Numbered from the stretch's first letter, positions 46,039-54,891 are shown. The stretch: DNA of 64,000 bases from Oscillospiraceae bacterium (GCA_902802375.1 CADCLS010000002.1:127210-191209); one strand, 5' to 3'. Numbers and translations are program-made. The notes: generated by a model from the letters alone, not told the origin.

Positions 46039-47346
46039 ATGAGTGAGCAAGAGAATCGAAATATTGCGATAGAATTAAAGGGCGTTAAAAAGCAGTACCG
46101 TCTCGGTCAGATCGGCGGAGGAACACTGACAGCTGATTTGCAAAGCTGGTGGGCGCGTGTACGCGGTAAGGAAGATCCCAATATACGCATAGATCAGGAT
46201 CAGCGTTTGATCGGCAAGACTTTTATGGCGCTTAACGGCATTGATCTTACTATCTATCAGGGAGAGGCAATTGGCATTATTGGAAGCAACGGTGCAGGTA
46301 AAAGTACTATGTTGAAGCTACTATCACGTGTTACTGCTCCGACTGCCGGTGATATAGATATTTACGGTCGTGTAGCATCAATGCTGGAGGTTGGCACAGG
46401 CTTTCACGGTGAAATGACAGGCAGAGAAAATGTATACCTTAACGGCGCTATTCTCGGTATGACAAAAGCGGAGATCGATGCAAAAATGGAAGATATCATT
46501 GAATTCTCCGAGGTTAGAGAATTTATTGATACGCCTGTTAAAAGATACTCATCGGGGATGTATGTTAAGTTGGCATTTTCTGTGGCTGCTCACCTTGATT
46601 CCGAAATAATGATTATGGACGAAGTGTTAGCAGTCGGCGATATAAACTTTCAGCAAAAATGTCTGAAAAAAATGAGAAGTGCTGCAACAGAAGAAGGTCG
46701 AACAGTTTTGTATGTTTCTCATAATATGAGCACAATTCGACAATTATGTAATCGTTGTATTGTGCTTGATGGCGGAAAGATTATATATGACGGAGATGTT
46801 GAAGAAGCAATCAATGTTTATTCAAAGAGTGTTAAAACAAATGATTTTATTGATAATAAAATAGTTTTGGCCAATATTGATCGTGGTCGTAATTATGATA
46901 CTATCAACGAACTATTGATGACGGAGTTGACTGTGAATTCTCCTACAATAAGCATGGGCGAACCATTCGTGTTCAAGATGTCATTCAAGACGAAGAAGCG
47001 AAAAGTAGATTCCGTTCTGCGCATTGTCATTTTTAGTAAAGATGGTGCTGTCGTAGGGGGGACTTATTCAGATCTGTTCACTTTATACAAAAGAAACAAT
47101 AATGAGGTTGGTTTTAGCTTTTGTACTGGCAATTTAGCACCAGGAACATATTTGGTTGATTTGATTCTTTGTTCTTATGAAAACGGTGTTCAAGAAAAAC
47201 ATGATTATCTTTCTCGTGCCTTTTCTTTTTCTGTTTTGGAAACTAAAGTTCATTATAATATGCAGTGGAAAAAGGCATATTGGGGCAATGTTATTTTTGA
47301 TAAAGTGCGGGTACTAAATAATGGGAAAACCGATAGTGAAGGCTAA
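46039..47346 (+). CDS. ABC transporter ATPase with Wzt-type C-terminal carbohydrate-binding domain
   Basis: The ATG at 46039 has GGAG 8 bases upstream and is chosen over the TTG at 46021. The product of about 435 residues has Walker A GSNGAGKST, signature region SSGMYVKLAFSVA, Walker B IMIMDEVLAVGD and switch His in VSHN. From about residue 260 there is an additional beta-rich domain of the Wzt C-terminal type. In O9a-type Gram-negative systems such domains bind the modified end of the polymer. It pairs with the permease just upstream. Confidence 0.93.
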   Translation: MSEQENRNIAIELKGVKKQYRLGQIGGGTLTADLQSWWARVRGKEDPNIRIDQDQRLIGKTFMALNGIDLTIYQGEAIGIIGSNGAGKSTMLKLLSRVTAPTAGDIDIYGRVASMLEVGTGFHGEMTGRENVYLNGAILGMTKAEIDAKMEDIIEFSEVREFIDTPVKRYSSGMYVKLAFSVAAHLDSEIMIMDEVLAVGDINFQQKCLKKMRSAATEEGRTVLYVSHNMSTIRQLCNRCIVLDGGKIIYDGDVEEAINVYSKSVKTNDFIDNKIVLANIDRGRNYDTINELLMTELTVNSPTISMGEPFVFKMSFKTKKRKVDSVLRIVIFSKDGAVVGGTYSDLFTLYKRNNNEVGFSFCTGNLAPGTYLVDLILCSYENGVQEKHDYLSRAFSFSVLETKVHYNMQWKKAYWGNVIFDKVRVLNNGKTDSEG

Positions 47347-47380
47347 AATATATTTTGTTTTGCTATGGGAGGTTTAGAAT

Positions 47381-48409
47381 TTGTCCGTTTTTAAGAAAAT
47401 AAAAAAGAATTTAAGTTTTTTGATAAGAATCTGTTTACCTATCGGCAAAAAAGCTCTTTTGCTTGGAACATGTGAGCATGAGAATCTAGGCGATAGCGCT
47501 ATTGCTATTTCTGAAAAATTGTTTTTAATGAACCATGGCTTCAAACCTGCAAGAATTAAGGAAATAACATATTCGGAGTATATAGAAGAATCGGGGCTCA
47601 TAAAACGCTATATTAATAAGAATTGGTTGATTTGTGGCTTAGGCGGAGGCAGTATGGGAAATGAATGGTTCTATGACGAAGAAATGAGACGTTCGTATAT
47701 AAAAGATTTCCCAAACAATAGAATTATTATTTTTCCTCAAACTATATTTTATACAAATGATGAAGCCGGGGAAAAAGAGAAAAAAGAATCGATAGCTTAT
47801 TATAAAAGCCATACAAACTTAGTCTTAACTGCAAGAGAGAAAACTTCATATAATATAATGAAGTCTCTATATCCGAATACAAGAGTTATACTGTCTCCTG
47901 ATATAGTTTTATCAACCGATTTGCATGATTATGGGGTTGTTAGCAGGAATAGAGAAGGCGTGCTTTTAGCCTTTAGAAAAGATGTTGAAAAATCCATAGA
48001 CAACAGTGCGTTAAAAGCGTTAGAAGGTTATCTTACAGAGTCGCATCTTCATTTCGAAGCAACTGATACAAATGTCGGAGTATTTGCAAATAAAAAAAAT
48101 AGATTTGAGTTGGTAAGACAGAAGCTTCAAGAATTTGCAGAATCAAAGTTAGTCATTACTGACCGACTCCACGGTATGGTATTTGCCGCCATTTCGGGAA
48201 CGCCTTGTATTGTATTTAGCAATTATAATCATAAGGTCTTAGGAACTTATGAATGGATTAAGGATTTGGATTATATAAAGTTTGCAAACACAGTAGAAGA
48301 TGCTATAGAATTTATTCCGCAACTGATGAAAGCCAAGTCTTATACATATGATAAAAATATGCTGATGCCATTTTTTGAAGATTTGAAAAATGAGTTAGAA
48401 AATATATAA
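47381..48409 (+). CDS. Polysaccharide pyruvyl transferase family protein
   Basis: A TTG start at 47381 follows GGAGGT. The 342-residue protein has the N-terminal E-x-x-N-L-G-D-x-A motif (CEHENLGDSAIAISE) and the C-terminal DRLHGMVFAAISGTP block of the pyruvyl transferase family (CsaB/WcaK). These enzymes add ketal-linked pyruvate to a sugar using phosphoenolpyruvate. Together with the Wzt-type binding domain upstream, it raises the possibility of a terminal modification recognised for export (inference). Confidence 0.88.
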   Translation: MSVFKKIKKNLSFLIRICLPIGKKALLLGTCEHENLGDSAIAISEKLFLMNHGFKPARIKEITYSEYIEESGLIKRYINKNWLICGLGGGSMGNEWFYDEEMRRSYIKDFPNNRIIIFPQTIFYTNDEAGEKEKKESIAYYKSHTNLVLTAREKTSYNIMKSLYPNTRVILSPDIVLSTDLHDYGVVSRNREGVLLAFRKDVEKSIDNSALKALEGYLTESHLHFEATDTNVGVFANKKNRFELVRQKLQEFAESKLVITDRLHGMVFAAISGTPCIVFSNYNHKVLGTYEWIKDLDYIKFANTVEDAIEFIPQLMKAKSYTYDKNMLMPFFEDLKNELENI

Positions 48410-48428
48410 AAATGTTTCCGAGGTTAAT

Positions 48429-50054
48429 ATGTTAATAAGCGTTATTGTTCCTGTATATAAAGTTGAAAAGTATTTGAATAGATGTATTGACAGCATACTT
48501 GGTCAAACTTATAAGGATTTTGAACTTATACTTGTTGATGACGGATCACCTGATAATTGCGGAAGAATTTGTGATGAGTATGCCGAAAAAGATAGTCGAA
48601 TTCATGTTATTCACAAAAAAAACGGAGGTCTGTCAGATGCTCGAAATGCAGGAATAGACTATGCGGTTGATAAAGGGAAATCTGAATGGATAACTTTTGT
48701 CGACAGTGATGATTGGGTAGCACCAAATTACTTGGAGGTGTTGCTTAATCTCAGCACTAAATATCAAGCCGATATAAGCTTATGTAGGTTATTAAGATGT
48801 AAAGAGTTCACAATTGCTACAGACAATAACTATAGCGGATATGTAGCCAATGTGTGTGATGCATTGTTTTACCAAGGTGGGCTTGCCTGTTATGCATGGG
48901 CCAAACTGTATCGAACCATGCTTATTTCTAATTATAGATTTCCTGTTGGAATGAATATGGAGGATTTATATCTTATTCCGGAAATTTTATTAGCAGCAAA
49001 CAAAATAGCAGTCACCGAAAATACACTTTATTACTACTACATTAACGAAAACGGAATTTTAGGAAATGCTTCGCTGAAAACATATCAAGACGCATGGAAA
49101 GGTTATGAGCATCAAATAGATTTATTTGCCAAAAACGGTGAAGAGTTTTTAAGGGAATTACAAATAAACTCATTTATTAAGAATATTTTTTTAGCATATA
49201 ATCATGTGAAAAATCATCCGGGCAAATATCACAAAAAAGAAATTAAAGATATAAAGAAATACGGTAAGGAAATCGCAAAAAAACATAAAGAGTGTATTGA
49301 TTACAAAGATGAGGATATTATAAGGGCATTAGGAGCATTTTTTGTAAGGCACCATATTAAGAACAGGTTATATGATATAATGAACAATTCCAACTTCTTT
49401 GCCGTAAAGTTTTGCAGAAAAATATATTATAAATTCATTTTTCCAATTGTAAAAAGAGTATATGTAGACAGATATGAAAAAAGGTTGAAAAAAGACCTTA
49501 ACAACGCTGATTTTTCAATAATATGTTCTAACTGTATAGGAGGGTTTATATATCATCGGTTAGGAATGAAATTTTTGTCTCCTACGATTAATTGCTTCAT
49601 TGAACCGAGTGATTTTATTAGATTTTGTGATAATCTAAAATACTATCTTTCATTGGATTTAAAATTCATCGAATCTGGCAAACCATATCCGGTAGCAAAG
49701 TTGGATGATATTACTGTGTTCTTCAATCATAGTGACAACGCCAAAGATGCAAACGAAATGTGGACCAAAAGAAAGACTCGTGTGAATTATGATAATCTTT
49801 ATGTGATATTATATAACAGATATTCAAAAGACGAAACTCCGCTTACAAAAGAAGAGATATTGATGGCGGGCAAAATCAAATGTAATAATCTTATTGTTTT
49901 ATCTGATATTCCGTATCCTGATATACCGTATGTTTTATACATACCTAAAAGTGATTCAGATTTGGGATCATTATACTTTGATAGTGATAAATACGGCATC
50001 AAGACTTATGAGAAAAAATTTGACTATATAGGATTTCTAAGTAAATTGTTTTGA
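48429..50054 (+). CDS. GT2 glycosyltransferase fused to a DUF1919 domain (copy 2)
   Basis: The 541-residue protein has the same layout as the one encoded at 38794. The GT-A part has ISVIVPVYKVEKYLNRCIDS, LVDDGSPDNCGRICD, GGLSDARNAGID and FVDSDDW. A basic linker follows, and from about residue 350 a DUF1919 domain contains FSIICSNCIGGFIYHRLGMKF, PTINCFIE and PVAKLDDITVFF. The two copies differ enough to be old paralogs or separate acquisitions. Confidence 0.88.
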   Translation: MLISVIVPVYKVEKYLNRCIDSILGQTYKDFELILVDDGSPDNCGRICDEYAEKDSRIHVIHKKNGGLSDARNAGIDYAVDKGKSEWITFVDSDDWVAPNYLEVLLNLSTKYQADISLCRLLRCKEFTIATDNNYSGYVANVCDALFYQGGLACYAWAKLYRTMLISNYRFPVGMNMEDLYLIPEILLAANKIAVTENTLYYYYINENGILGNASLKTYQDAWKGYEHQIDLFAKNGEEFLRELQINSFIKNIFLAYNHVKNHPGKYHKKEIKDIKKYGKEIAKKHKECIDYKDEDIIRALGAFFVRHHIKNRLYDIMNNSNFFAVKFCRKIYYKFIFPIVKRVYVDRYEKRLKKDLNNADFSIICSNCIGGFIYHRLGMKFLSPTINCFIEPSDFIRFCDNLKYYLSLDLKFIESGKPYPVAKLDDITVFFNHSDNAKDANEMWTKRKTRVNYDNLYVILYNRYSKDETPLTKEEILMAGKIKCNNLIVLSDIPYPDIPYVLYIPKSDSDLGSLYFDSDKYGIKTYEKKFDYIGFLSKLF

Positions 50055-50067
50055 AAACGGTGTTATT

Positions 50068-50625
50068 ATGCTGAAAAGAATAAATAACAAACTCGAACTG
50101 TTTTATCTCACAAGGGTAAAGCATAAATCCATCAGTGAAATCAAGATTGATAACTGGCGAAAAGCAGGCATATCCATTGGCGAAAACTGCATCTTTTGCA
50201 GCGAGCTTCCGGTTTGGCGTGATAGCTTTCTTTTGAGCTTTGGGGATAACTGCCTTGTATCAGGGAATGTTACTTTTCTAATGCATGATGCCGCTCCGAC
50301 AACTGTTTCAGGCGGAATCGGAACGGATATCTTAGGTAGAGTTACAATTGGCAATTCATGCTTTATAGGTGCGAATTCTACGATTATGCCCGGAGTAACT
50401 CTGGCTGATTACACTGTTGTAGGTGCCGGTTCAGTAGTGACTCACAGCACTAAAGAACCCGGTTTGGTTATTGCCGGTAATCCGGCACGGGTAGTATGTA
50501 CTGTAAAAGAGTATTTGAGTAAGAATCAGGAAAAAATAGTTAGCCTTGACGGTATGGTTATGAATGACATTCGGAATCATATAGAGCAACATCCTGAAAA
50601 ATTGGTTCACAGAAAAGAATTTTAA
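50068..50625 (+). CDS. Hexapeptide-repeat acyltransferase
   Basis: The 185-residue protein is a left-handed beta-helix acyltransferase, with ISIGENCIFCSELPVW, ILGRVTIGNSCFIGANSTIMPGVTLADYTVVGAGSVV and GNPARVV. The set resembles sugar O-acetyltransferases (WcaF/CysE group). It is the second such gene in the cassette, so two acetylation steps, or one acetylation and one other acylation, are possible. It starts 13 bases after the GT2-DUF1919 gene. Confidence 0.88.
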   Translation: MLKRINNKLELFYLTRVKHKSISEIKIDNWRKAGISIGENCIFCSELPVWRDSFLLSFGDNCLVSGNVTFLMHDAAPTTVSGGIGTDILGRVTIGNSCFIGANSTIMPGVTLADYTVVGAGSVVTHSTKEPGLVIAGNPARVVCTVKEYLSKNQEKIVSLDGMVMNDIRNHIEQHPEKLVHRKEF

Positions 50626-50697
50626 TATTATTTGATTAGTTCTTTATAAGGCAGAAGGTAGTATGACAAGTTTTAGCGGTGCAGATGGATTATTAAT

Positions 50698-51300
50698 ATG
50701 CTGATAAAGATTATTTGTCTCATATTTCTTATTATCGCGTTATTCATCTTTACAATATATCGAGAGCGATTAAGGTATGCAAAATTGTTTTTTATCGGTT
50801 TGGCTGTTTTTTATTTTGCAATACTATTATGGTTTACAATATTCAGGCATAAAATCGGTCAAGCGGCTAATTCGCTTATTCCCTTATACTCTTTTTGGAA
50901 AATCATCCAAGTCAGATGGTATGGGAATGGCGAATACATCTTTGGTGCAACAGTAGGGAATTTAGTGCTGTTTATACCAATCGGTATGTTGGTTTCAAAT
51001 GCTAAGGTCAGAAATTCGTTTGTGTTTTCCGGAATACTGGGATTATTAATCAGTTCAGCGATAGAGCTGACTCAATACACAATGGCGCTTGGAGTATTTG
51101 AGACAGACGATATAATTTTTAATACATGGGGAGCACTAATCGGTTGTTCGTTTGCGGCACTTATATCTTCTAAGAGTACGGCAAAGTCTGATAGAATAAT
51201 TCGCAGTGGAATGCCGCTTATCGTCTTTGCCTTATTAATGTTTTTAATTTGTGCGGTTCTGTTAATCAAATATATCATATTCTTTATCAGCACTTTTTAA
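50698..51300 (+). CDS. VanZ family membrane protein
   Basis: The 200-residue protein has five or six membrane segments and VanZ-like blocks: RHKIGQAANSLIPLYSF, NLVLFIPIGMLV, SSAIELTQYTMALGVFETDDIIFNTWGALIG. VanZ-type proteins are common near envelope genes, and their reaction is not established. It lies 72 bases after the acyltransferase gene and is the last gene of the cassette before the terminator. Confidence 0.88.
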   Translation: MLIKIICLIFLIIALFIFTIYRERLRYAKLFFIGLAVFYFAILLWFTIFRHKIGQAANSLIPLYSFWKIIQVRWYGNGEYIFGATVGNLVLFIPIGMLVSNAKVRNSFVFSGILGLLISSAIELTQYTMALGVFETDDIIFNTWGALIGCSFAALISSKSTAKSDRIIRSGMPLIVFALLMFLICAVLLIKYIIFFISTF

Positions 51301-51340
51301 TAGTTTGGGGAAATTAATATAAAGGCTTGGAAAATAAAAA

Positions 51341-51384
51341 ACAAATCCGAACGATTCACCTATGGTGAAAAGGTTCGGATTTGT
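51341..51384 (+). terminator. Terminator at the end of the glycan cassette
   Basis: A 12-base-pair outer stem (ACAAATCCGAAC with its complement) and an inner TTCACC/GGTGAA pair form an extended hairpin. T-rich sequence (ACTGTTTTG) follows. It is 40 bases after the VanZ stop. Confidence 0.8.
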
Positions 51385-51396
51385 ACTGTTTTGTTA

Positions 51397-51624
51397 GAGT
51401 GTTGATAACGCAAGTTACTGGCTTCGGGGTAGAAGCTTTAGATAATAAAAGAGCCTAATCCGGATTGGGTCAGGCTCTGCCTGTGGTCGGAGTGTTCATA
51501 ACGCAAGCAAAAAACGCGAGGAAGAAAACTACAAAAACAGAGAACCTCAACTGCGCGTTTGCGTGTCGAGGCTCTAACTACAAAAACAGAGAACCTCAAC
51601 TGCGCGTTTGCGTGTCGAGGCTCT
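51397..51624. repeat. Right repeat modules: two GAGTGTTNATAAC units and a tandem 49-base hairpin repeat
   Basis: GAGTGTTGATAAC at 51397-51409 is followed by a hairpin with arms AGAGCCT and AGGCTCT (51450-51478). GAGTGTTCATAAC at 51490-51502 starts a second module matching the left module at 33715. Within it, a 49-base unit occurs twice in direct, perfect tandem (51527-51575 and 51576-51624). On the minus strand each unit forms an AGAGCCTC/GAGGTTCTCT hairpin with a following T-run, so the pair also serves as twin terminators for the tRNA-Leu gene. Confidence 0.75.
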
Positions 51625-51628
51625 CGAC

Positions 51629-51715
51629 TGGTGCGGGTAACAGGAATTGAACCTGCACTTCCTCACAGAAACATGAACCTGAATCATGCGCGTCTGCCAG
51701 TTCCGCCATACCCGC
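51629..51715 (-). tRNA. tRNA-Leu (anticodon CAG), CCA encoded
   Basis: On the minus strand the 87-base gene begins GCGGGTA at 51715 and ends TACCCGC-A-CCA at 51629. The D-arm GCGGAACTGGCAGACGC, anticodon stem CATGA/TCATG with loop TTCAGGT (anticodon CAG), a long variable arm of the class II type, and the T-loop TTCAATT are all visible. The long variable arm and anticodon identify leucine. The 3' side is flanked by the tandem terminator hairpins and, beyond them, the glycan cassette. Confidence 0.97.
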
Positions 51716-51739
51716 GAATAGGAATACCCACTGCGAATG

Positions 51740-51768
51740 ATTATACAATAAAGCGGGGGTAAAGTCAA
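51740..51768 (-). promoter_or_regulatory. Promoter of the tRNA-Leu gene
   Basis: On the minus strand TTGACT (51763-51768) and a perfect TATAAT (51740-51745) are spaced by 17 bases, about 25 bases ahead of the mature 5' end. Confidence 0.85.
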
Positions 51769-51862
51769 GTTTTTTAAGAATTCGCAGGCATGCTAATCAT
51801 ACATGTATGCAATGTTTTCAATAGAATTCAAAAGGGAATTTATCTAAGAGAATAAATACCCG

Positions 51863-51891
51863 TTGCGAAATCCTTAAAATAAGAGTATAAT
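51863..51891 (+). promoter_or_regulatory. Promoter of malQ
   Basis: TTGCGA at 51863-51868 and TATAAT at 51886-51891 are spaced by 17 bases. The ribosome site AAGGGGATT precedes the ATG at 51921. No catabolite-response operator was recognised. Confidence 0.7.
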
Positions 51892-51920
51892 TTCTTTATT
51901 AAACAAAAAGGGGATTCTTT

Positions 51921-53390
51921 ATGCTTAATCGATCAAGCGGCATACTTATGCCGATATTTTCATTGCCGTCAAGTTATGGAATAGGAACTATGGGCAAAGA
52001 GGCCTATTCTTTTGTTGATTTTCTTAAAGCCGCTAAGCAGACTTATTGGCAGATATTGCCGCTTGGCCCTACAAGCTATGGCGATTCGCCTTATCAGTGC
52101 CTTTCAAGCTTTGCAGGCAATCCGTATTTCATTGACCTTGATATGTTGGTAAACGAGGGGCTTTTAAGCAGAAGCGACCTTAATGAAATTAAATGTGATG
52201 TTGATGATATTGATTACGAAAGAATATATAATACCCGCTTTGCCGTGCTTAAAAAGGCGGCAAAAGCAGGTATATTAAGGGATTCATCTGCCGTTTTCCA
52301 CTTTGCTGAGGAAAACCGGGAATGGATATACGATTTTGCGCTTTATACTGCAATAAAAGAGCGTTTTGGTATGAAACCGTGGTATGAGTGGCCCGAGGAT
52401 TTAAGAAAAAGAGATAAAATGACACTTGACAATTACCGCGATATGTTAAAAAATGAAATCGAAGAAATAATCTATATACAGTATATCTTTTATACTCAAT
52501 GGAAAGATTTGCGCGAATATGCACATAAAAGCGGCATTAAGATAATAGGTGATATGCCTATTTATGTGGCGTATGATTCGGCAGATGTTTGGGCGAGTCC
52601 TCAGTTTTTCAAGCTTAATGAGGACGGCTCTCCAAGGTGTGTAGCCGGTGTGCCGCCTGATGCGTTCACTTCTGACGGCCAGCTTTGGGGCAATCCAATT
52701 TATGATTGGGACGCCTTAAAGCAGGACGGCTACGGCTTTTGGATAAGAAGAATCGGTGCGGCAACCAAGTTTTTTGATGTGATACGCATTGACCATTTCA
52801 GGGGACTTGAAAGCTATTGGGAAGTGCCTGCTGAAGCCAAAAGTGCAAAAGATGGCTGTTGGGTTAAAGGTCCTGGTATAGAGTTTGTAAATATGATTAC
52901 TTCGTGGTTTAATGGTACCGAATTTATTGCTGAGGATTTGGGAGTTTTAACGCCCGAAGTAAAAAAGCTTCTTTCCGATTCAGGACTTCCAGGTATGAAG
53001 GTGCTTGAGTTCGCCTTTGAGCCGGAGGAGGGTGGAAGTGCGTATCTTCCGCATAAATACGATGTAAATTCCGTTTGCTATGTTGGCACTCACGATAACG
53101 ATACCCTGCTGGGCTGGTATAAAAACGCAAAGAAAAGCGAGATTAGATTTGCAAAAGAATATCTTTCGTCGGGCGAGGATTTTGCTGATAGCGTGATTAA
53201 AGCCGGTATGCGCTCAAAAGCTAATCTTTTTATAACACAAATGCAGGATTGGTTGGCTCTCGGAAGCGAGGCCAGGATAAACACTCCCGGTACGCAAGTC
53301 GGAAACTGGCGCTGGCGTATGAAAGCCGGTAATGCAAATAAAACCCTTGCTAATAAGATTAAAAAAATCACTGAAATATATAACAGATAA
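51921..53390 (+). CDS. malQ: 4-alpha-glucanotransferase
   Basis: The 489-residue GH77 enzyme begins with RSSGILMPIFSLPSSYGIGTMG and carries GDMPIYVAYDSADVWA, the nucleophile region IRIDHFRGLESYW with its Asp, the acid/base region EFIAEDLGVLTPEV, and VGTHDNDTLLGWY. It disproportionates maltodextrins and contributes to glycogen or maltose metabolism. It is a single-gene unit, and the next gene converges with only two bases between the stops. Length is normal for the family. Confidence 0.97.
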   Translation: MLNRSSGILMPIFSLPSSYGIGTMGKEAYSFVDFLKAAKQTYWQILPLGPTSYGDSPYQCLSSFAGNPYFIDLDMLVNEGLLSRSDLNEIKCDVDDIDYERIYNTRFAVLKKAAKAGILRDSSAVFHFAEENREWIYDFALYTAIKERFGMKPWYEWPEDLRKRDKMTLDNYRDMLKNEIEEIIYIQYIFYTQWKDLREYAHKSGIKIIGDMPIYVAYDSADVWASPQFFKLNEDGSPRCVAGVPPDAFTSDGQLWGNPIYDWDALKQDGYGFWIRRIGAATKFFDVIRIDHFRGLESYWEVPAEAKSAKDGCWVKGPGIEFVNMITSWFNGTEFIAEDLGVLTPEVKKLLSDSGLPGMKVLEFAFEPEEGGSAYLPHKYDVNSVCYVGTHDNDTLLGWYKNAKKSEIRFAKEYLSSGEDFADSVIKAGMRSKANLFITQMQDWLALGSEARINTPGTQVGNWRWRMKAGNANKTLANKIKKITEIYNR

Positions 53391-53392
53391 TC

Positions 53393-54463
53393 TTACAATA
53401 TTCTTTCTGCGGTTTTCATGGCAAAAGCCGTCAACGCCTCAAAGTTCATAGCGTTAATATAGAATTTTTCGAGCTCGTCGTGTACCTGTTTCGCAGAGTT
53501 AAGGGTTGAAACAGCGCCGGCGAGCAGTTCTTTTGATACTCTGCGGTTAAATAATATACGAGCACGGTATGCTCTGAATATGCTGTTGTCAATAAATCTG
53601 CGAGCATGTATTCTGCGACATTCGCTGTCAAATCTTATAAAATCATTTTCGGTTACAAACGCTAAAGACAGTTCCGGAATTAGTATATGGTCAATAAGCT
53701 CTGACGGCAAAAACGGATTTTTAACAGTAATCACATCATAGCCCTTTTGTTTTGCCGCTGCGCGTAAATATTTCATAATTTCTCCCGATACAGCACCAAA
53801 TCTATCGTTAATAACTATTATGTTCTTGTAAAAGTCTGTGACTGTTTTTGAGTAAGCTACTATACCTTTTGGCGTGGTGCCTCCGATAAAACGCACAAAT
53901 TCCCGGCTTATCCCGTCTTTCTCTTCAGGTAAATACCTTTTTGCCAGCCGTTTTGCAAATCTGAGCGTATTACTGCGGTCGGTAAAAATCCTTGATAGTT
54001 TTAAGTTGTCAAGCATTAATTCACCTGCTGCTGAAAGATAAGCGGATACTGTCTTATGGAGTTTTGAATTTCTGTCTGCGGTGTTTTTTATTTCTTCGGC
54101 ATGAAGAAATAGTTTTTCGCTATCCCAAAATTCTCCGAGATTGATTATGTTTTCGCAGGCACCGGGGAGCCTCGGCTCTACTATGTGGGGTGCTGTTCCG
54201 TCTAAAAGCACTGTTTTTATTTCTTCAATTATTACACCGTCGAGTGAATCCGGGTCGGACGAGCAGGGGCATAGTATTACAGTATATCCGCGCTCTGTTG
54301 CCTTTGCGGCAATATATTTCATAAATGATGATTTTCCGCTACCGGGTCCCCCTTTGATAATATAGGCTCGCCAGTCACAGAGTGTGTAACTGTCCGAAAA
54401 ATGTGATATAAAACCTTCCGCGGAATTTGCGCCTAAAAAGAATTTTTGATAAGTATCAGACAT
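53393..54463 (-). CDS. P-loop ATPase family protein (PRK06851-like)
   Basis: The ATG at 54463 has GAGGG upstream and is preferred to the TTG-type start at 54502. The product of about 356 residues has Walker A KGGPGSGKSSF near residue 36, a conserved CPCSSDPDSLDGV segment, and a degenerate second half typical of the double-P-loop PRK06851 family in Firmicutes (recall). The function is not known; it is soluble. No terminator separates it from malQ, so the convergent transcripts may overlap. Confidence 0.8.
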   Translation of the reverse strand: MSDTYQKFFLGANSAEGFISHFSDSYTLCDWRAYIIKGGPGSGKSSFMKYIAAKATERGYTVILCPCSSDPDSLDGVIIEEIKTVLLDGTAPHIVEPRLPGACENIINLGEFWDSEKLFLHAEEIKNTADRNSKLHKTVSAYLSAAGELMLDNLKLSRIFTDRSNTLRFAKRLAKRYLPEEKDGISREFVRFIGGTTPKGIVAYSKTVTDFYKNIIVINDRFGAVSGEIMKYLRAAAKQKGYDVITVKNPFLPSELIDHILIPELSLAFVTENDFIRFDSECRRIHARRFIDNSIFRAYRARILFNRRVSKELLAGAVSTLNSAKQVHDELEKFYINAMNFEALTAFAMKTAERIL

Positions 54464-54524
54464 ATTTTCGCCCTCTTTATGATAAAATTTGCTTGATAAC
54501 ACATATTATTCATATAAAAAGTAT

Positions 54525-54553
54525 TTGCTACAAGGCGGATTTTATGGTATATT
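54525..54553 (+). promoter_or_regulatory. Promoter of rnpB
   Basis: TTGCTA at 54525-54530 and TATATT at 54548-54553 are spaced by 17 bases, directly before the 5' end of the RNA at about 54560. Confidence 0.75.
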
Positions 54554-54559
54554 TATTTT

Positions 54560-54891
54560 GTGAGTCGGCCGTGCGGTCGCGCATATTTTGTATGTGAGGA
54601 AAGTCCGAGCTTTACAGGGCAGGATAACAGCTAACGGCTGCCGGGGGTGACCCCAGGGAGAGTGCAACAGAGATATACCGCCGCGTGTATTGCGGTAAGG
54701 GTGGAAAGGCGAGGTAAGAGCTCACCGCGCCCATAGGTAACTATGAGCGCCTGTAAACCCTATCCAAAGCAACGCTGACAGTGGCAATACGCTTGCCCGG
54801 CGTGCCACGAAATGCGGCTTGAGCGCACGGGTGACCGTGCCCCCAGATAGATGACCGTACACGACAGAACTCGGCTTATAGGCCGGCTCAC
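54560..54891 (+). ncRNA. rnpB: RNase P RNA (bacterial class A)
   Basis: The 332-base RNA shows the conserved cores: GAGGAAAGTCCGAGC near the 5' end, the CAGGGAGAGTGCAACAGAGA region, the GGTGGAAAGGCGAGGTAAGAG region, TAAACCC and the 3' ACGACAGAACTCGGC. The 5' GTGAGTCGGCC pairs with the 3' GGCCGGCTCAC to form P1. It is the catalytic RNA for tRNA 5' maturation. The type A assignment is inferred from the general layout. A strong terminator lies 30 bases downstream. Confidence 0.96.

Noticed and set aside
51527-51624. Possible CRISPR array
   Set aside because: There are only two direct copies with no spacers between them, and they form terminator hairpins; no cas genes are near.
51465-51768. Several short ORFs, including reading frames with a VTGIEPAL-type sequence
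   Set aside because: They run through the hairpin repeats and the antisense strand of tRNA-Leu, a known source of spurious protein calls.
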